DNA from: Xenococcaceae cyanobacterium MO_167.B27
GTDB lineage: Bacteria; Cyanobacteriota; Cyanobacteriia; Cyanobacteriales; Xenococcaceae
Reading direction: 5' to 3'
DNA length: 64,000 nucleotides
NCBI GenBank assembly: GCA_030065935.1
Contig: JASJCP010000025.1
Location: 1 to 64,000 of the forward strand
Positions 37,250 to 46,646 of the stretch are shown here, in pieces (position 1 is the stretch's first letter; each line of letters opens with the position of its first letter). The position numbers and the translations under genes are program-made. The notes under the pieces are model-generated. The model ran no database searches and was not told the DNA's origin. It was given only the letters and a program-made list of their open reading frames with translations.

Positions 37250-38485
37250 TTGTCTCGTCGTTATTTATTTACATCAGAATCAGTTACAGAAGGTCATCCT
37301 GATAAAATATGCGATCAAATTTCCGACGCTATCTTAGATGCTCTACTATCACAAGACCCACTAAGTCGTGTTGCAGCAGAAGTAATAGTAAACACAGGTT
37401 TAGTGTTAATTACTGGTGAAATTACTACCAAAGCACAAGTAAATTATATCGATCTGGCTAGAAAAAAAATAGCGGAAATTGGCTATATTCACGGTGATAA
37501 CGGCTTTTCAGCCGAGAGTTGCTCTGTTTTAGTAGCTTTAGATGAACAATCACCTGATATTGCTCAAGGAGTGACAACAGCACAAGAACAAAGAACGCAA
37601 CTCAGTGATGATGAACTAGACCAAATTGGTGCAGGAGACCAAGGTATTATGTTCGGGTATGCTTGTAACGAAACCCCTGAACTAATGCCGATGCCTATTA
37701 GTTTGGCACATCGTATCTCTCGTCGTCTAGCAAATGTTCGCAAAACAGAGGAACTTCCTTATCTGCGTCCTGATGGTAAAACCCAGGTGTCGGTTATATA
37801 CGAAGATGGTAAACCAGTAGGAATTGACACCATTTTAATTTCTACCCAGCATACAGAAACTATTGGGGATATTACTGAAGACAGCAAAATCCAGCAAAAA
37901 ATCAAGAATGATCTGTGGGAATTCGTAGTACTTCCTGTGTTTTCGGATTTAGCAATTAAACCAGATGAGAATACTCGTTTTCTAGTTAATCCTACAGGCA
38001 AATTCGTTATTGGGGGACCCCAAGGAGATTCAGGTCTAACAGGAAGAAAAATTATTATTGATACCTACGGTGGTTATTCTCGTCATGGTGGTGGTGCATT
38101 TTCAGGAAAAGACCCTACAAAAGTAGATCGTAGTGCTTCTTACGCTTGTCGTTATGTAGCTAAAAATATAGTTGCTGCGGGTTTGGCGGATAAGTGTGAA
38201 GTTCAAGTAAGTTATGCTATTGGGGTAGCTAGACCAGTAAGTATTTTTGTAGAGACTTTTGGTACTGCCAAAATTGAGGAAGATAAAATACTACAGCTAA
38301 TTAAACATTACTTTGAATTGCGTCCTGCTGGAATCATTCAAACCCTCAATCTTCGTAACCTACCTACAGAAAAAGGTGGTCGCTTTTATCAAAATGTCGC
38401 AGCTTATGGACACTTCGGTAGAAATGACCTAGACCTACCTTGGGAAAAAACCGATAAGGTGGATATTTTACGAAAATATCTTTAA
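37250..38485 (+). CDS. metK: S-adenosylmethionine synthase
   Basis: The 411-residue enzyme makes SAM from methionine and ATP. It starts [20 protein letters not shown], with [20 protein letters not shown] (about 127-146), [20 protein letters not shown] and the phosphate-binding loop [16 protein letters not shown] (about 282-297). The start is TTG at 37250; AGAGGAA lies 10 bases before it and no ATG fits. This is the second TTG start in a row with the HAD gene. Confidence 0.96.
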   Translation: MSRRYLFTSESVTEGHPDKICDQISDAILDALLSQDPLSRVAAEVIVNTGLVLITGEITTKAQVNYIDLARKKIAEIGYIHGDNGFSAESCSVLVALDEQSPDIAQGVTTAQEQRTQLSDDELDQIGAGDQGIMFGYACNETPELMPMPISLAHRISRRLANVRKTEELPYLRPDGKTQVSVIYEDGKPVGIDTILISTQHTETIGDITEDSKIQQKIKNDLWEFVVLPVFSDLAIKPDENTRFLVNPTGKFVIGGPQGDSGLTGRKIIIDTYGGYSRHGGGAFSGKDPTKVDRSASYACRYVAKNIVAAGLADKCEVQVSYAIGVARPVSIFVETFGTAKIEEDKILQLIKHYFELRPAGIIQTLNLRNLPTEKGGRFYQNVAAYGHFGRNDLDLPWEKTDKVDILRKYL

Positions 38486-38511
38486 CTATTAGGTATTATT
38501 CTTAGATTGAG

Positions 38512-38535
38512 TCTCAAAACTATTGAGATTTTTTT
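38512..38535 (+). terminator. Intrinsic terminator of metK
   Basis: TCTCAA and TTGAGA pair around AACTA, followed by TTTTTTT, 27 bp after the metK stop. Confidence 0.7.
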
Positions 38536-38726
38536 AGGGTAATACCCCTCGAATCATTTGTTATTGGTCAATTCATTAATAAATTCAACCTATTGCATCT
38601 GGGATTGAAGTTAATTGGGCAACATTTGTCAGTTCAATGTTCAAAAGATTTGAAGTAGCATTACAAAATTATTTGTACATTCCCTATTCCCTATTTGAAC
38701 TACCTAATTAATGAGCGCGTAACTAC

Positions 38727-39014
38727 TTATTGCTTTTTTTGCCCTAATATTGCTTGTCGAAAACCTAAAACTACTAGGATATTAGAAAAGCTTAAGAATA
38801 GTTCTGCACTCCCATGTAGCCAATCTACATTAGCAAGTGATTCACCATAATGAACTTGGGCATAAATTCCCGCAGGAATTGTAACCGCTACAAAAATTAA
38901 AAGTACATAAAATCCAATTAAGGCTAAACGAGGGGTTTCTCCTGAACGAGTTAGAAACCAGAGAAATCCAAGATAGGGAAAAAGAGATAAAGCAAATAGT
39001 GTATCTTTAGTCAT
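38727..39014 (-). CDS. DUF3593 membrane protein
   Basis: The 95 residues contain three hydrophobic helices (about 4-20, 30-52, 67-87) with the pattern LFPYLGFLWFLTRSGETPRL and WLHGSAELFLSFSNILVVLG, which matches DUF3593, a family of cyanobacteria and plastid-bearing eukaryotes. Function is not established; location is likely the thylakoid or plasma membrane. Confidence 0.75.
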   Translation of the reverse strand: MTKDTLFALSLFPYLGFLWFLTRSGETPRLALIGFYVLLIFVAVTIPAGIYAQVHYGESLANVDWLHGSAELFLSFSNILVVLGFRQAILGQKKQ

Positions 39015-39213
39015 TGTCGCCAGAAGCTAAATTTTGTGGCTAATGCCATAAATAGTCTAAAGTATATGCTATTACTAGATGTCAGAATTGACTAGTAGAA
39101 CGGATATCTCTGCTATTGAGCGATCGCTATTTTAGAAAATGTTGATGCTAATTTGAGTATCGACAATTCTGCTTTTATTTTTGTTTAATCCCTATAAGGA
39201 AATTAACTTTATT

Positions 39214-39750
39214 ATGAATAAGCTATCAATGTTTATTGTTATGGGGTTAGCTTTATTATTAGCTATTCCCAAGGTTAAAGCGAGTTCTTCGTTCAGCTAC
39301 TTTCAACCAGGTACAGGTAAGGCTTATCTTTTATTAGATACAGTTACTATTACTAAGGGAGTTGATAATGAGAATAATTTTATTTTTGTGCCATCTAATA
39401 ATAAGTCATATATAGAGTCTAGTTCTATTCAAACAACTTCTATTAGTTTAGATAGCCATGATTTAGCTCATCCTATTTGGCTGAAAATTAATAGTCTTCA
39501 GTCCCTTCAAAGTATTAATGGAACTATCAAAGTGAATGGTCGAGTTATCCAGCAGCTAAAACAGCGTTCCAATCAAATAAATTTAGTACCCTATCTGATT
39601 AGGGGTAACAATAAGGTCGAGATAGTAGCGGAATATTATCCATCCACTGCATCTATAACAGTACAGCTAACAAGTTCCACTAATAGCGTAACCCAACAAA
39701 GCTCTGGGACTGGTAAACTCAATCAAACTCTAGAAATTACTCTGAACTAA
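39214..39750 (+). CDS. Secreted hypothetical protein
   Basis: The 178 residues begin with a signal peptide (MNKLSMFIVMGLALLLAIPK ... VKAS) followed by a beta-rich body with Ser/Thr-rich patches and a C-terminal SSTNSVTQQSSGTGKLNQTL stretch. The middle (KINSLQSLQSINGTIKVNGR ... IRGNNKVEIVAEYYP) looks like an immunoglobulin-like or jelly-roll fold, but no family is recognised. ATG at 39214 is preferred over an in-frame TTG at 39181 because the signal peptide starts there. Probably periplasmic or surface-exposed. Confidence 0.6.
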   Translation: MNKLSMFIVMGLALLLAIPKVKASSSFSYFQPGTGKAYLLLDTVTITKGVDNENNFIFVPSNNKSYIESSSIQTTSISLDSHDLAHPIWLKINSLQSLQSINGTIKVNGRVIQQLKQRSNQINLVPYLIRGNNKVEIVAEYYPSTASITVQLTSSTNSVTQQSSGTGKLNQTLEITLN

Positions 39751-39806
39751 TAATAAATAAGTAAGCCTATTTGTCAAGAAGTCAAAGAAAAAGAGCAGGA
39801 AACAAA

Positions 39807-39975
39807 TTGACACTCCCCACAAATCAATCCTGAACGAACGTTCTAGGAATTTGGGGGATTCTTAAGAGATAAAAATCCTTAAAGGGTTAGCCAAAAACCC
39901 GCTACTCATATCAAATCACTTTAGATATGCTGCACATTAATCTCCCTTGTCCTCCTTGTCTCCCTTGTCTCCCCA
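39807..39975 (-). ncRNA. Putative right-end RNA (omegaRNA) region of the TnpB element
   Basis: Directly after the tnpB stop on the minus strand lies a segment with a right-end hairpin (CCCCCAAAT ... ATTTGTGGGG around an inner GAACG/CGTTC stem) and then GAGTGTCAA ending at 39807. In IS200/IS605 elements the guide RNA spans the 3' end of tnpB to this right end, with the guide copied from flanking DNA beyond it (39806 downward). The call rests on position and hairpin only. Confidence 0.45.
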
Positions 39976-41214
39976 TCAGTCATCTGTAGCAAATTTAAAG
40001 GGAAATGATATCACTCGCTCTCTATCGAGTCTGTGCATACTTTTAACTAATATATTGGCACTTCCATTAATATCACTCGAAACAAGATGTTTACCTTTTT
40101 TTGTCCGATACAATCCACGCTTTATTCTCCTCCCAGAGAACTTGTGTTTAGTGGGATTGTCGGCGTTGTAAACAGGTATTTCATCTCGGTCATAAAAACT
40201 TGCTTTCGACGAGTAGGACTCCTCTTGTTCTTGATATTCAATTCCATACCTAAAACAAAGAGCTTCAAGTTTTCGTCTCAATTTCCAAAAAGGTATGCTC
40301 ACAAAGTTTTGGTTGCAAAGCCTTCCAATATTAATTTCTTGTTTGATACCTGGGTTGTACCCAACTATCAATTTCCCTATTTGATATTCGAGACAGTGGT
40401 TAATTATTACCTTTGCTGCTTTATTCAAATAGTCTCGGACGCAATTATTACGCCATTGATAAAGTCTTGCCTGTTTATGGGTAAAAGACTTTATACCTTG
40501 TTGGTCTTTCTTGGACTGAAGATAAGCATTTTGCTTATTGTACCACTGATTTATGCTTTTGAGTCGTTTACCATCAATCAAAAATTGATGCCCGTCGGTA
40601 TCAATACAAGCACACAAATTATCAACCCCCAAATCGAGAGCAATACCTTTACTAGGATCAACAGATGTTTCTATTTTTTCATCTTCATATATATATTCTA
40701 TTTCAAACCATCGAGCGGAATATTTTGGATGTATTCTTACCTCCTTAATTTCTTTGTCTTTCAGTCTTTCTGGCAGTTGGATTTTAACCTCTCCATACTC
40801 CTTTTTAAACTCGCGAGACATAGGAACAGCAAATATTCCATCTTTAAGTTTGATTCGAGGAATAATCAGAGGGAAATAACCTTCTTGGGGCAAGTAACGA
40901 GGCAATTGTGGTCTTTGGTCACAACGTCCGATACTAATAGCCTTAAGCAATCCCAAGAAAGACCGCATACTCCTATCTACCACTTTCATCGTCTGTTGAG
41001 CAATATCGGTATTAAGCAACCGATAATTCTCATTGAACTTGCAGATATGGTAGTTAGATTCATAAGTCAGACGTTTTCTTTCAGCAAAGAAATATTGTCT
41101 GCATTCATACAAGGCCACGTTAAACAGATTTTTACTCAAGCGAGTCAAAGCTACAAGAGCCTTAAACTCTTGCTTGCTAAGTCTTCTGAGTTGATTCTTT
41201 TGGGTGGCGTACAT
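39976..41214 (-). CDS. tnpB: RNA-guided endonuclease TnpB-family protein (stand-alone)
   Basis: The 412 residues have the N-terminal OrfB/TnpB helical domain and a RuvC-like nuclease with all three acidic residues: IALDLGVDN (Asp about 194), EQEESYSSKAS (Glu about 331-332) and SSDINGSANI (Asp about 381). The CxxC zinc-ribbon pair usual between the second and third RuvC motifs is absent; YDRDEIPVY takes its place, as in a subgroup of TnpB. No TnpA transposase is adjacent, so mobility would need help in trans. The left end near 41240-41275 has an 8-bp inverted pair (ATATAGCG-like and GCTATAT) and a repeated AAGATAACTA. It appears catalytically intact. Confidence 0.88.
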   Translation of the reverse strand: MYATQKNQLRRLSKQEFKALVALTRLSKNLFNVALYECRQYFFAERKRLTYESNYHICKFNENYRLLNTDIAQQTMKVVDRSMRSFLGLLKAISIGRCDQRPQLPRYLPQEGYFPLIIPRIKLKDGIFAVPMSREFKKEYGEVKIQLPERLKDKEIKEVRIHPKYSARWFEIEYIYEDEKIETSVDPSKGIALDLGVDNLCACIDTDGHQFLIDGKRLKSINQWYNKQNAYLQSKKDQQGIKSFTHKQARLYQWRNNCVRDYLNKAAKVIINHCLEYQIGKLIVGYNPGIKQEINIGRLCNQNFVSIPFWKLRRKLEALCFRYGIEYQEQEESYSSKASFYDRDEIPVYNADNPTKHKFSGRRIKRGLYRTKKGKHLVSSDINGSANILVKSMHRLDRERVISFPFKFATDD

Positions 41215-41376
41215 AATAACTTAATTCACTGTTTTTAACATATATAGCGAATTAGTTATCTTGTAAACCCTAGTTATCTTGCTATATGGATGTCGCTGCG
41301 CTCCTGTGGTTTTAGTGGTGCGCTTCTCCTCCCTCATAGAAAGAAGCTAGGGGTAGAAGAAGCGCACGTTAATTTG

Positions 41377-42600
41377 ATGAGTATTAAAATTCTGCATCTT
41401 TCTGATATTCACATGGGGAGTGGCTTTTCTCACGGGAAGGTTAATCCTGAAACAGCGATAAATACTAGGCTGGAAGATTTTATTAAGACTTTAAGTATCT
41501 GTATAGACAGGGCGATTAGTGAACCAGCAGATTTAGTTTTGTTTGGGGGGGATGCTTTTCCTGATGCGACACCTGCGCCCTATATTCATGAGGCTTTTGC
41601 AAGTCAGTTTCGTCGTTTAGCAGATGCGAAAATTCCTACCATTCTATTAGTGGGGAATCACGATCAGCATTCTCAAGGTACTGGGGGTGCTAGTTTGTCG
41701 ATTTATCGCACTTTGGTTGTACCAGGGTTTATTGTGGGAGACACCATTACAACTCACAGAATTACTACCGCTAATGGGGATATTCAAGTTATTACCCTCC
41801 CCTGGCTAAATCATTCCACTTTGTTAACTCGTCCTGAAACTGAAGGGCTATCTTTAGGGGAAGTTGGTCAGTTATTGTTAGAACGTCTGCAACCTGTAAT
41901 AGAAGCAGAAATCCGTCGTCTCGATCCAGCAATTCCTACGGTGTTATTAGGACATTTGATGGCAGATCGAGCTAATTTGGGGGCAGAGAGATTTTTAGCA
42001 GTAGGAAAGGGCTTTACTATTCCTGTTTCTTTTCTGATTCGTCCTGAGTTAGATTATGTGGCGTTGGGTCATGTTCATAAACATCAAAACCTCAATCCAG
42101 CTAATAACCCTCCCATAATTTACCCAGGAAGTATTGAGCGTGTTGATTTTAGTGAGGAGAAAGAAGATAAGGGTTATGTAATGATCGCTCTGGTAAAAGG
42201 GGAGGTGCAATGGGAATTTTGTCCTTTACCTGTGCGGACTTTCTGTACTATTGAAGTGGATGTATCAGAAGCAGAAGAACCACAACAAAAAATCTTAGAT
42301 GCGATCGCCAGTAAAGACATTAGGGATGCAGTAGTACGTCTCATCTATAAGTTGCGTTCTGAACAACTAGAACTTATTACTACCACAGCTTTAGACGAAG
42401 CTTTAAAATTGGCTCATAGCTATACAATTCGTCCAGAATTAGTTAGTCAGTTAGCGCGTCCCCGTCTTCCAGAGTTAGGCTTAGGGGATACTCTCGATCC
42501 TATAGACGCACTGGAAGCTTATCTCAATAACAGGGAAGACCTTAAGGAGATTGCACCTGATATGTTAGAAGCTGCAAGGAAGTTGATAGAAGCTAGTTAA
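41377..42600 (+). CDS. sbcD: Exonuclease SbcCD subunit D (metallophosphoesterase)
   Basis: The 407-residue DNA-repair nuclease has the phosphoesterase motifs ILHLSDIHMG (about 4-13), DLVLFGGDAF, ILLVGNHDQHS and YVALGHVHKHQ plus NPPIIYPGSIER. With SbcC it cleaves DNA hairpins and ends. ATG at 41377 is chosen because motif I follows immediately; an in-frame extension back to 41290 crosses repeat-like DNA. sbcC is not adjacent. The stop overlaps tail-to-tail with the gene ending at 42597. Confidence 0.88.
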   Translation: MSIKILHLSDIHMGSGFSHGKVNPETAINTRLEDFIKTLSICIDRAISEPADLVLFGGDAFPDATPAPYIHEAFASQFRRLADAKIPTILLVGNHDQHSQGTGGASLSIYRTLVVPGFIVGDTITTHRITTANGDIQVITLPWLNHSTLLTRPETEGLSLGEVGQLLLERLQPVIEAEIRRLDPAIPTVLLGHLMADRANLGAERFLAVGKGFTIPVSFLIRPELDYVALGHVHKHQNLNPANNPPIIYPGSIERVDFSEEKEDKGYVMIALVKGEVQWEFCPLPVRTFCTIEVDVSEAEEPQQKILDAIASKDIRDAVVRLIYKLRSEQLELITTTALDEALKLAHSYTIRPELVSQLARPRLPELGLGDTLDPIDALEAYLNNREDLKEIAPDMLEAARKLIEAS

Positions 42601-43031
42601 TTATAGTCTTTATCTGGATATTTAAGTTCATACAATCTTTTGATGAAAGCTTCTTTATTTGAGAATATTTGTCCGATTAAGAGTTCTGCGATCGCATCTT
42701 CAATCTTGACTTTACTTGTTCCACCAAAAACACCAGAATTTTCAGCTTCTAATCCATTCCTTACTCGATCTGCATTTTCAGCAGAAGTTAAAAATTGATT
42801 CAATTCATCTAGAATTTCTTGATCTTTCTCAATTACGCTTACCCAAGCATTGAAAGGATTAAAAGGAACACCAAGATCGGGCAGAACTATCCCCTGGAAA
42901 TGTTGGAGAAACTCCTCTTTTGATTCGTAATATTTCCTCTCTTTCAAATCTTTAAGGATGCGATCGCCTTCCCTATTACTAGGTAGTTTTAATATCCGCC
43001 TTAGTTCTGCATCGGAAATTCTATTCTTCAT
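42597..43031 (-). CDS. Hypothetical protein downstream of a pentapeptide-repeat gene
   Basis: The 144-residue protein is soluble, helical and charged (start MKNRISDAELRRILKLPSNR; end KRLYELKYPDKDYN). No family recognised. Its ATG overlaps the stop region of a pentapeptide-repeat frame upstream (ATG at 43031, TAG at 43021-43023), so the two were probably translated together. The middle part, IVLPDLGVPFNPFNAWVSVI, is the only hydrophobic stretch. Confidence 0.5.
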   Translation of the reverse strand: MKNRISDAELRRILKLPSNREGDRILKDLKERKYYESKEEFLQHFQGIVLPDLGVPFNPFNAWVSVIEKDQEILDELNQFLTSAENADRVRNGLEAENSGVFGGTSKVKIEDAIAELLIGQIFSNKEAFIKRLYELKYPDKDYN

Positions 43032-43180
43032 ATGCCCCAGTAAGAGTAGCCTTTGTAAAATCGGTTTTATCTAATTGAGTTTGAACCAATTTAGCTCTGG
43101 ATAAATTTGCATTTTGTAAGTTAGCTTCACTAAGGTCTGCACCAATAAAACTAGCATTGGTGAGATTTGCTCCTTGTAAA
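43021..43180 (-). pseudogene. Pentapeptide-repeat protein, 5' end lost
   Basis: Read on the minus strand, the frame encodes LQGANLTNASFIGADLSEAN and LQNANLSRAKL, classic A(D/N)LXX pentapeptide repeats, ending TLTGAYEE at TAG 43021-43023. There is no start codon: the frame is cut at 43181 by an inverted-repeat element and does not resume beyond it. The gene overlaps the downstream 144-residue gene. Confidence 0.75.
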
Positions 43181-43391
43181 CTGACGGGGTGACAACACAG
43201 TCAAAGGTACGGCAGGGCGGGCTTTTTACACGATAACCTGCTGAAAAGATAAATTCATTTATCTTTATTTCATAACGAGGGATTAGGATTTAAAGATGAT
43301 TTTGAGCAAAATATTGCTCAAATCTTTTCAGCTATCGCAATACCAGAAAGCCCGCCCTGCCTAACTTATAGGTTGCTTGTCACCCCGTCAG
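43181..43391. repeat. 211-bp inverted-repeat element truncating the pentapeptide gene
   Basis: Ends CTGACGGGGTGACAA (43181) and TTGTCACCCCGTCAG (to 43391) are inverted repeats. A second inner inverted pair (GGCAGGGCGGGCTTT / AAAGCCCGCCCTGCC) lies about 30 bases inside. The interior is AT-rich and noncoding. Size and ends fit a MITE. No target duplication is evident, so one flank may have been deleted. Confidence 0.75.
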
Positions 43392-43436
43392 GAGAAATAC
43401 ACATATTTTCGAGCTATTGAAAAAACTCGGTATTGA

Positions 43437-44825
43437 TTACACTAAATTAGTAAAATCTTCTACAGTGATATTGTCCGCATTAGCACCGAAAATAACAGCC
43501 AACTCTTCGTTAGTTTCAGTAACGCTAATGACAGCTTCCCCGACACCTTGAGTAATAGTTAACTGCTCAAATTCCAAGCCATCAGCTAAGGCAAAAGAAT
43601 CGACGTTGTCTTGATAATCCAGAATCGTATCTCTTCCATCACCCAATCTCAAGACAAATTGGTCAGCACCAGAATTACCTGAAATTCGGTCATTGCCTTT
43701 ACCTCCATCTATTAAATCATCTCCAGCACCGCCAAGAATTACATCTCGACCTCTGTTTCCTAATAAATAGTCATCTCCTCTGTTCCCCAAAATTTGGTCG
43801 CGTCCTGCTCCACCTTCTACCGTGTCATCTCCAGCACCGCCAAGAATTACATCTCGACCTCTGTTTCCTAATAAATAGTCATCTCCTCTATTGCCTAAAA
43901 TGTGGTCCCGTCCTGCTCCACCTTCTACCGTATCATCTCCAGCACCGGCAAGAATCTGGTCGTCTCCCTCAAATCCTCTAATTTTTTCTCTATTACTAGT
44001 ACCAAAAAGCAAATCGCTTTCACTACTACCATTAATTACAGGATTAATAGAAATGCGAAAAATTGGATCGTCTGAAGCAGTAAAGTCGGCATTGCCAAAA
44101 ACTCCATCGTTAAAATCTAAGACTCCACCACTACCTGGTGGGAGAAAGCCTGGATGAGGTTGGACTGTTCCATTTTCCTCAATACCATTGCCAATTTCAT
44201 CAAAAGTAAAAGGTACGTTGTTAGGGCTTTCATCGTTGACTTCTGTCCCCGCATCCCAGACATCATCTCCAGTAATAATAATGTCCTCTGCAATAAAGTT
44301 ACCAAAAGCATCAAAAAGTTCTATCGCATCATCATTAGCTACAAAAGCATCATTGCTAGGAAAGTACATAGCTCCGTAGTTAAAAAAGCGATTGTTATCT
44401 AAATTATTACTGTCAATATCAACAGTTACGGAAAGACTTTGACCAGGAAAAAGTCCTAGGGGAAGGTCAGGACTAATAACTACACCTTGAGTACCACCAT
44501 TAGCTGCTGCAGAACTATTGGCAAATATACCCGCAATAGTATTTTCTTCTGGTGGTAAAACGTCAGGATTTAAGCCAAGGTCGATTACAGCCTCAACTAC
44601 ACCTGGAACACTACCTTCATTGCCAGTAAGACCGTCTTGAGCTAGGTACATAACTCCAGAAGAAGCATCTTCGCCAACGTCAAAAGTATCAAAACTACCA
44701 TCGTGAAGACCAAACCAAACTGGAGTGATGAAAGCACCATTTTCTGGAGCTAAATTTTCAACCTTAATTTCTAATGTAATGTTGGATTCTGAGGGTACGG
44801 AATTTTGGGGAAATGAATTGTCCAT
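43437..44825 (-). CDS. Spondin-domain protein with RTX calcium-binding repeats
   Basis: The 462 residues contain an N-terminal spondin_N-like domain (about 15-265; LEIKVENLAPENGAFITPVW, SVPGVVEAVIDLG, YGAMYFPSNDAFVAND) and then RTX nonapeptides (about 280-395; GDDQILAGAGDDTVEGGAGRD-type GGxGxDxUx units) that bind calcium outside the cell. The C-terminus (VDSFALADGLEFEQLTI ...) is the usual tail after RTX blocks and may act as the type I secretion signal. No classical signal peptide. Two identical 108-bp units in the RTX region suggest unequal crossing over. Likely secreted or surface-bound. Confidence 0.85.
   Translation of the reverse strand: MDNSFPQNSVPSESNITLEIKVENLAPENGAFITPVWFGLHDGSFDTFDVGEDASSGVMYLAQDGLTGNEGSVPGVVEAVIDLGLNPDVLPPEENTIAGIFANSSAAANGGTQGVVISPDLPLGLFPGQSLSVTVDIDSNNLDNNRFFNYGAMYFPSNDAFVANDDAIELFDAFGNFIAEDIIITGDDVWDAGTEVNDESPNNVPFTFDEIGNGIEENGTVQPHPGFLPPGSGGVLDFNDGVFGNADFTASDDPIFRISINPVINGSSESDLLFGTSNREKIRGFEGDDQILAGAGDDTVEGGAGRDHILGNRGDDYLLGNRGRDVILGGAGDDTVEGGAGRDQILGNRGDDYLLGNRGRDVILGGAGDDLIDGGKGNDRISGNSGADQFVLRLGDGRDTILDYQDNVDSFALADGLEFEQLTITQGVGEAVISVTETNEELAVIFGANADNITVEDFTNLV
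43718..43933 (-). repeat. 108-bp tandem duplication inside the RTX region
   Basis: Two nearly identical 108-bp units (43718-43825 and 43826-43933), each coding four RTX nonapeptides (36 residues), followed by a partial third. Length is a multiple of three so the frame is kept; units differ at only a few bases. Confidence 0.85.
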
Positions 44826-45440
44826 TAGTTTCTCCTTAATGAGTTATGAATGGTGTAAAATCTGTTTAATTAGACGAATCAAAAATCCTCGTCTGTTCGT
44901 ATCTGGAGCTTATTCTTATCAATCCTATTGAGAACTATTCATATGTCTTTATGATTGTCTAATTTTAATCAAAATTGTTGGAATTCAATTCAACTTTCAA
45001 AATACAGATTCCAGTTATATATTACTTATGCAAAATATTTTTTATTTATGCACAGTGTCTATGAAAAATTCCAACTAATTTATTTAAAAAACTTATTTTG
45101 ATTTGAGGAGAGCATTCCATTTTGGTAAATATACTTACCAGCAAGTTGTCCCTTGAGATAAACAAAGCGTAAACGCAGTATCTTATTGATAGAACTATAA
45201 GTCCAATGGTACAGAAAACAACAATACCTTTTTTAATTCTCCTATTTTTACATCATCCACTCCAAGCAGCTTCAAGATTATCCGCTGTGAAATCTTGATG
45301 AAAATTTTAAGAATAAATCGGGAAAAACTAGGGAATAAATCGGGAAAAACTAGGGAAAATAGCCTATATATTAACAAAATTAGAACATATCTTGTGTGGG
45401 AAATCCCAATTTGCTAGTCTTGTAGAAGTAATCCTATAGA
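44826..45440. other. Intergenic, AT-rich, no gene seen
   Basis: Over 600 bp upstream of the spondin/RTX gene. AT-rich, with one exact tandem pair (22-bp unit at 45311-45354). A 60-residue minus-strand frame at 45195-45377 spans this tandem pair and is hydrophobic and repetitive, so I do not call it a gene. Confidence 0.5.
45311..45354. repeat. Two exact copies of a 22-bp unit
   Basis: The unit starting GAATAAATCGGGAAAAACTA occurs twice head to tail, and a third partial copy begins after it. Confidence 0.85.
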
Positions 45441-45719
45441 ATAAGCTTTGACATCAACAAACTTCTGCCAATCCCAAATTTCCCAAGTTGTTCTTGTGCG
45501 AAAACTGTCAAAAATGGTCACATTCACAATGGAAAACAAAGGTTTAAATGCAATGAATGTAGTCGGCAATTTGTCGAAAATCCACAGAAGATAGTGGTTG
45601 ACAAATCATATTGGTGCTACAGGAGAATTGTGTATATTACTATAATGCTTCATTACATCTTGAGTACTACCGTCAGTTGCAATTTTTCTTTTAACTTGGT
45701 TGTAATTGATACTTCCTGA
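45441..45719 (+). pseudogene. IS1-like transposase N-terminal remnant
   Basis: A frame without a proper start reads PSCSCAKTVKNGHIHNGKQR, FKCNECSRQFVENPQKIVVD, then diverges after about KSYWCYRR. The CxxC ... CxxC zinc-finger with KNGHxHNGKQRFKC and GRQFVE-like wording is the N-terminal DNA-binding region of IS1-type transposases common in cyanobacteria. The catalytic domain is missing. It is a decayed fragment. Confidence 0.75.
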
Positions 45720-45847
45720 GATAATATAAGATAATTTAGACCAATAATAAATAATTATTAACTATCAATTATCCATTGGTCAAAGTTTTTGTGTTCCTGT
45801 AGGGAAGTAGTATGCTACATCCCTACTGACTCCTTATTTCTTGTGCT

Positions 45848-46249
45848 TTATCCCATCAAGATGACATTATCAATAACATGAATAATGCCATTATCTGCTT
45901 CAATATCAGCAGCAATCACAGTAGCATTTTTAACTTCAAAATTATCTCCGACTTTAACAGTAATCGGCGAACCTTCCACAGAAGTCAAGGGATCAATTCC
46001 TACTAAATCTGCTTGCTTATATTTTCCGGATACAACATGAAAAGTCAAAATTCTTGACAGTTGAGGAATATTATCGACTAAAGTTGTAATTGTTCCTGGT
46101 GGTAATTTAGCAAAAGCATCATCGGTGGGAGCAAAAACAGTAAAAGGACCAGGACTTTTAAGAGTTTCTACTAAATTAGCTGCTTTAACTGCGGTAACTA
46201 AAGTAGTAAATCCTTCTGTATTAACTGCAATATCAACAATATCTGCCAT
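45848..46249 (-). CDS. Fasciclin (FAS1) domain protein
   Basis: The 133 residues make one FAS1 domain: the H1 motif [20 protein letters not shown] (about 37-56), the YH-like region [12 protein letters not shown] (about 87-98) and the H2 motif [18 protein letters not shown] at the end. No signal peptide. FAS1 domains mediate adhesion or bind small hydrophobic ligands; single-domain cytosolic forms are common in cyanobacteria with unknown roles. Confidence 0.9.
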   Translation of the reverse strand: MADIVDIAVNTEGFTTLVTAVKAANLVETLKSPGPFTVFAPTDDAFAKLPPGTITTLVDNIPQLSRILTFHVVSGKYKQADLVGIDPLTSVEGSPITVKVGDNFEVKNATVIAADIEADNGIIHVIDNVILMG

Positions 46250-46646
46250 TACTGAAAAATTAGCCTTGAACTATATTATCAAAATTATATATTCTACCTT
46301 AAAATAAATAAATCTTAAATTAATTGTTAGGAATAAACACAACTCTTACCAAATTAAATTCATCATCAATATTTATCTGTGTCAAGGCTGTGGATAATAT
46401 TCAAACTAGCAACTTATGCCAGAAATATAAATTAAATCAATCTATTCTAAAAGTTAGGGATGCTAAATTTATTTGAGCATATTCAACCACCTTATTGAAA
46501 CCAGTAGTACCAATATTTCTAACTCCTGTACTGGCGCAAACTGTTCGCGGATACCTGAATAATGAATACTGAATACTGACTCAGTGACCCCTCAAATTAT
46601 CTGATTATTTTACTAAGATATATCTGTAAAACTTCTCAATGAGTTT
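46250..46646. other. Intergenic, no gene seen
   Basis: About 395 bp between the fasciclin gene (divergent) and the ene-reductase. Contains short AATACTGAATACTGA repeats near 46565. No gene recognised; it probably holds both promoters. Confidence 0.45.

Noticed and set aside
40087-41238. 383-residue plus-strand frame opposite tnpB
   Set aside because: It is the antisense shadow of tnpB, which has clear RuvC motifs; the plus-strand protein is rich in Phe, Ser and Leu with no family features.
41290-41376. N-terminal extension of SbcD
   Set aside because: The extra 29 codons cross repeat-like DNA, and the first catalytic motif sits at the usual distance from the ATG at 41377.
45195-45377. 60-residue hydrophobic minus-strand frame
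   Set aside because: It spans an exact 22-bp tandem repeat in AT-rich DNA and has no ribosome-binding site or family.
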